In this document: piece by piece, positions 63,443-64,000 of the stretch
Layout of the letters: every line of letters begins with the position of its first letter
Numbering within the stretch: the stretch's first letter is position 1
Origin: Campylobacter sp. US33a
Lineage (GTDB): Bacteria; Campylobacterota; Campylobacteria; Campylobacterales; Campylobacteraceae
Length of the DNA stretch: 64,000 bases
Direction of reading: 5' to 3'
Assembly (NCBI RefSeq): GCF_004378855.1
Contig: NZ_RYYL01000004.1
Coordinates: forward strand, 62,001 to 126,000
The notes under the pieces: model-generated
What the model saw: only the letters and a program-made list of their open reading frames with translations
The model's database searches: none
What the model was told of the DNA's origin: nothing
Made by a program: the position numbers and the translations under genes

Positions 63443-64000
63443 TTAAAATCTTGTTCCTAGCATAAATTCAAAGGAATTGGTATCATCGCCTTTTTTGTCG
63501 TTTAGAGGTTTAGCGAATACAAGTTGCAAAGGTCCAATTGGAGTAATCCATTCAAGTGCAACACCTGTGCTGTAGCGTTGAATTTCATCAATTCTACTTT
63601 TTCCTATCATACCATAGTCAAAAAAGACACTACCTCTTAATTTAATACGATTGATTAGCGGAAAGCTGAGTTCGACGGAGTTTGCAAAAGCAATTGTTCC
63701 GCCTATTTCATCTCCCCATTGGTTTTTTGGGCTAACAGTACGGCTTTCAAAGCCACGAATAGAACGTATGCCTCCTAAATAAAATCTTTCGTTAATTGGC
63801 AAGTATCCTTGATCCCAGACCTTATATAAATTAGCTTTATAGCGGTAAATCAAATCCCAGCCTATATATTCTTCAAGACCTTGGTAAAAATTAAAACTAG
63901 AACTAGAAGATAAGAACTGCTGATCTCCGCCAACTCCTGCAAATTCAAGACTTGTTGATGCAATAATGCCTGATCGTGGCAAATAATAATCATCTGTATT
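63443..64000 (-). CDS. bamA: BamA outer-membrane assembly protein, C-terminal part
   Basis: The minus-strand frame is open from the window edge at 64000 to the stop at 63443 and gives 185 residues. They form the end of the Omp85 beta barrel: LGGIRSIRGFESRTVSP has the RGF motif of the strand-16 loop, followed by strands VELSFPLINRIKLRGSVFFDYG, STGVALEWITPIGPLQLVFAKPL and a final FEFMLGTRF with the terminal Phe. A TTG at 63982 is not a real start. The POTRA domains and the start are outside the window. BamA inserts outer-membrane proteins. Confidence 0.92.
   Translation of the reverse strand, partial: NTDDYYLPRSGIIASTSLEFAGVGGDQQFLSSSSSFNFYQGLEEYIGWDLIYRYKANLYKVWDQGYLPINERFYLGGIRSIRGFESRTVSPKNQWGDEIGGTIAFANSVELSFPLINRIKLRGSVFFDYGMIGKSRIDEIQRYSTGVALEWITPIGPLQLVFAKPLNDKKGDDTNSFEFMLGTRF

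Overview
The window reads as a chromosomal segment of a Campylobacter species of the jejuni/coli type. It is very AT-rich and has short intergenic gaps with many ATGA-type overlaps. Several promoters show an extended T-run/TG element ahead of TATAAT with no clear -35 box. The gene set is also characteristic: PycA-type biotin carboxylase, an F1-ATPase operon with paired b/b' subunits, Tol-Pal with CpoB, a Campylobacter-type SlyD and an epsilonproteobacterial RecO. From memory, the gene blocks correspond to parts of C. jejuni NCTC 11168 (about Cj1034-1039, Cj0228-0238, Cj0021, Cj0089-0129) that are not contiguous there, so a related species or a rearranged strain is more likely. No rRNA, tRNA, CRISPR array or intact insertion sequence was seen.

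Layout. 1-8.0 kb: the 3' part of an acyltransferase/acyl-ACP synthetase fusion, murG and an ftsW/rodA gene on the minus strand, then pycA, a small coiled-coil gene, the N-end-rule transferase bpt and a C-terminal J-domain protein. 8-14.6 kb: pcm, a gamma-carbonic-anhydrase-like gene, pncB, nrdB, an RDD membrane protein, pyrE, frr, secG and a Bax-inhibitor-like gene, mostly on the minus strand. 14.7-18.5 kb: beta-carbonic anhydrase, an MscS channel, a fumarylacetoacetase-family enzyme and a small exported protein. 18.6-31.3 kb: an envelope block with a thioester-containing alpha-2-macroglobulin lipoprotein, penicillin-binding protein 1C, and a lipoprotein cluster (COG3014-like, YcfL-like, LpoB-like) followed by two exported proteins.

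31.4-42.9 kb: rplU-rpmA, a DUF2059 protein, obgE, small genes, a decayed DUF6194-like gene, SPFH/NfeD and proB. An accessory insertion between proB and fmt (36.8-39.7 kb) carries a DUF4365 nuclease-like gene with an unknown, translationally coupled partner, a convergent XRE regulator with two matching operator-like palindromes, and an FkbM methyltransferase gene with a damaged 5' end. After it come fmt, birA, parA and parB. 43-53.8 kb: atpF'-F-H-A-G-D-C, then tolQ-R-A-B, pal, cpoB and slyD. 53.8-64 kb: fabD, mtn, a TtcA-like gene, an isochorismatase-fold gene, a DUF2726 gene and recO. On the minus strand are astA behind dus, a membrane protein, a DksA-like gene, rlmH, accD and the C-terminal part of bamA, cut by the window edge.

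The most interesting parts are the DUF4365/partner/XRE/FkbM insertion, the alpha-2-macroglobulin + PBP1C + LpoB-like neighbourhood, the broken DUF6194-like gene at a T7 tract, and a TtcA-like protein lacking one of the usual cluster cysteines. Several gene starts were moved downstream of the longest possible start, because a Shine-Dalgarno, a promoter -10 or a terminator lies inside the longer version.
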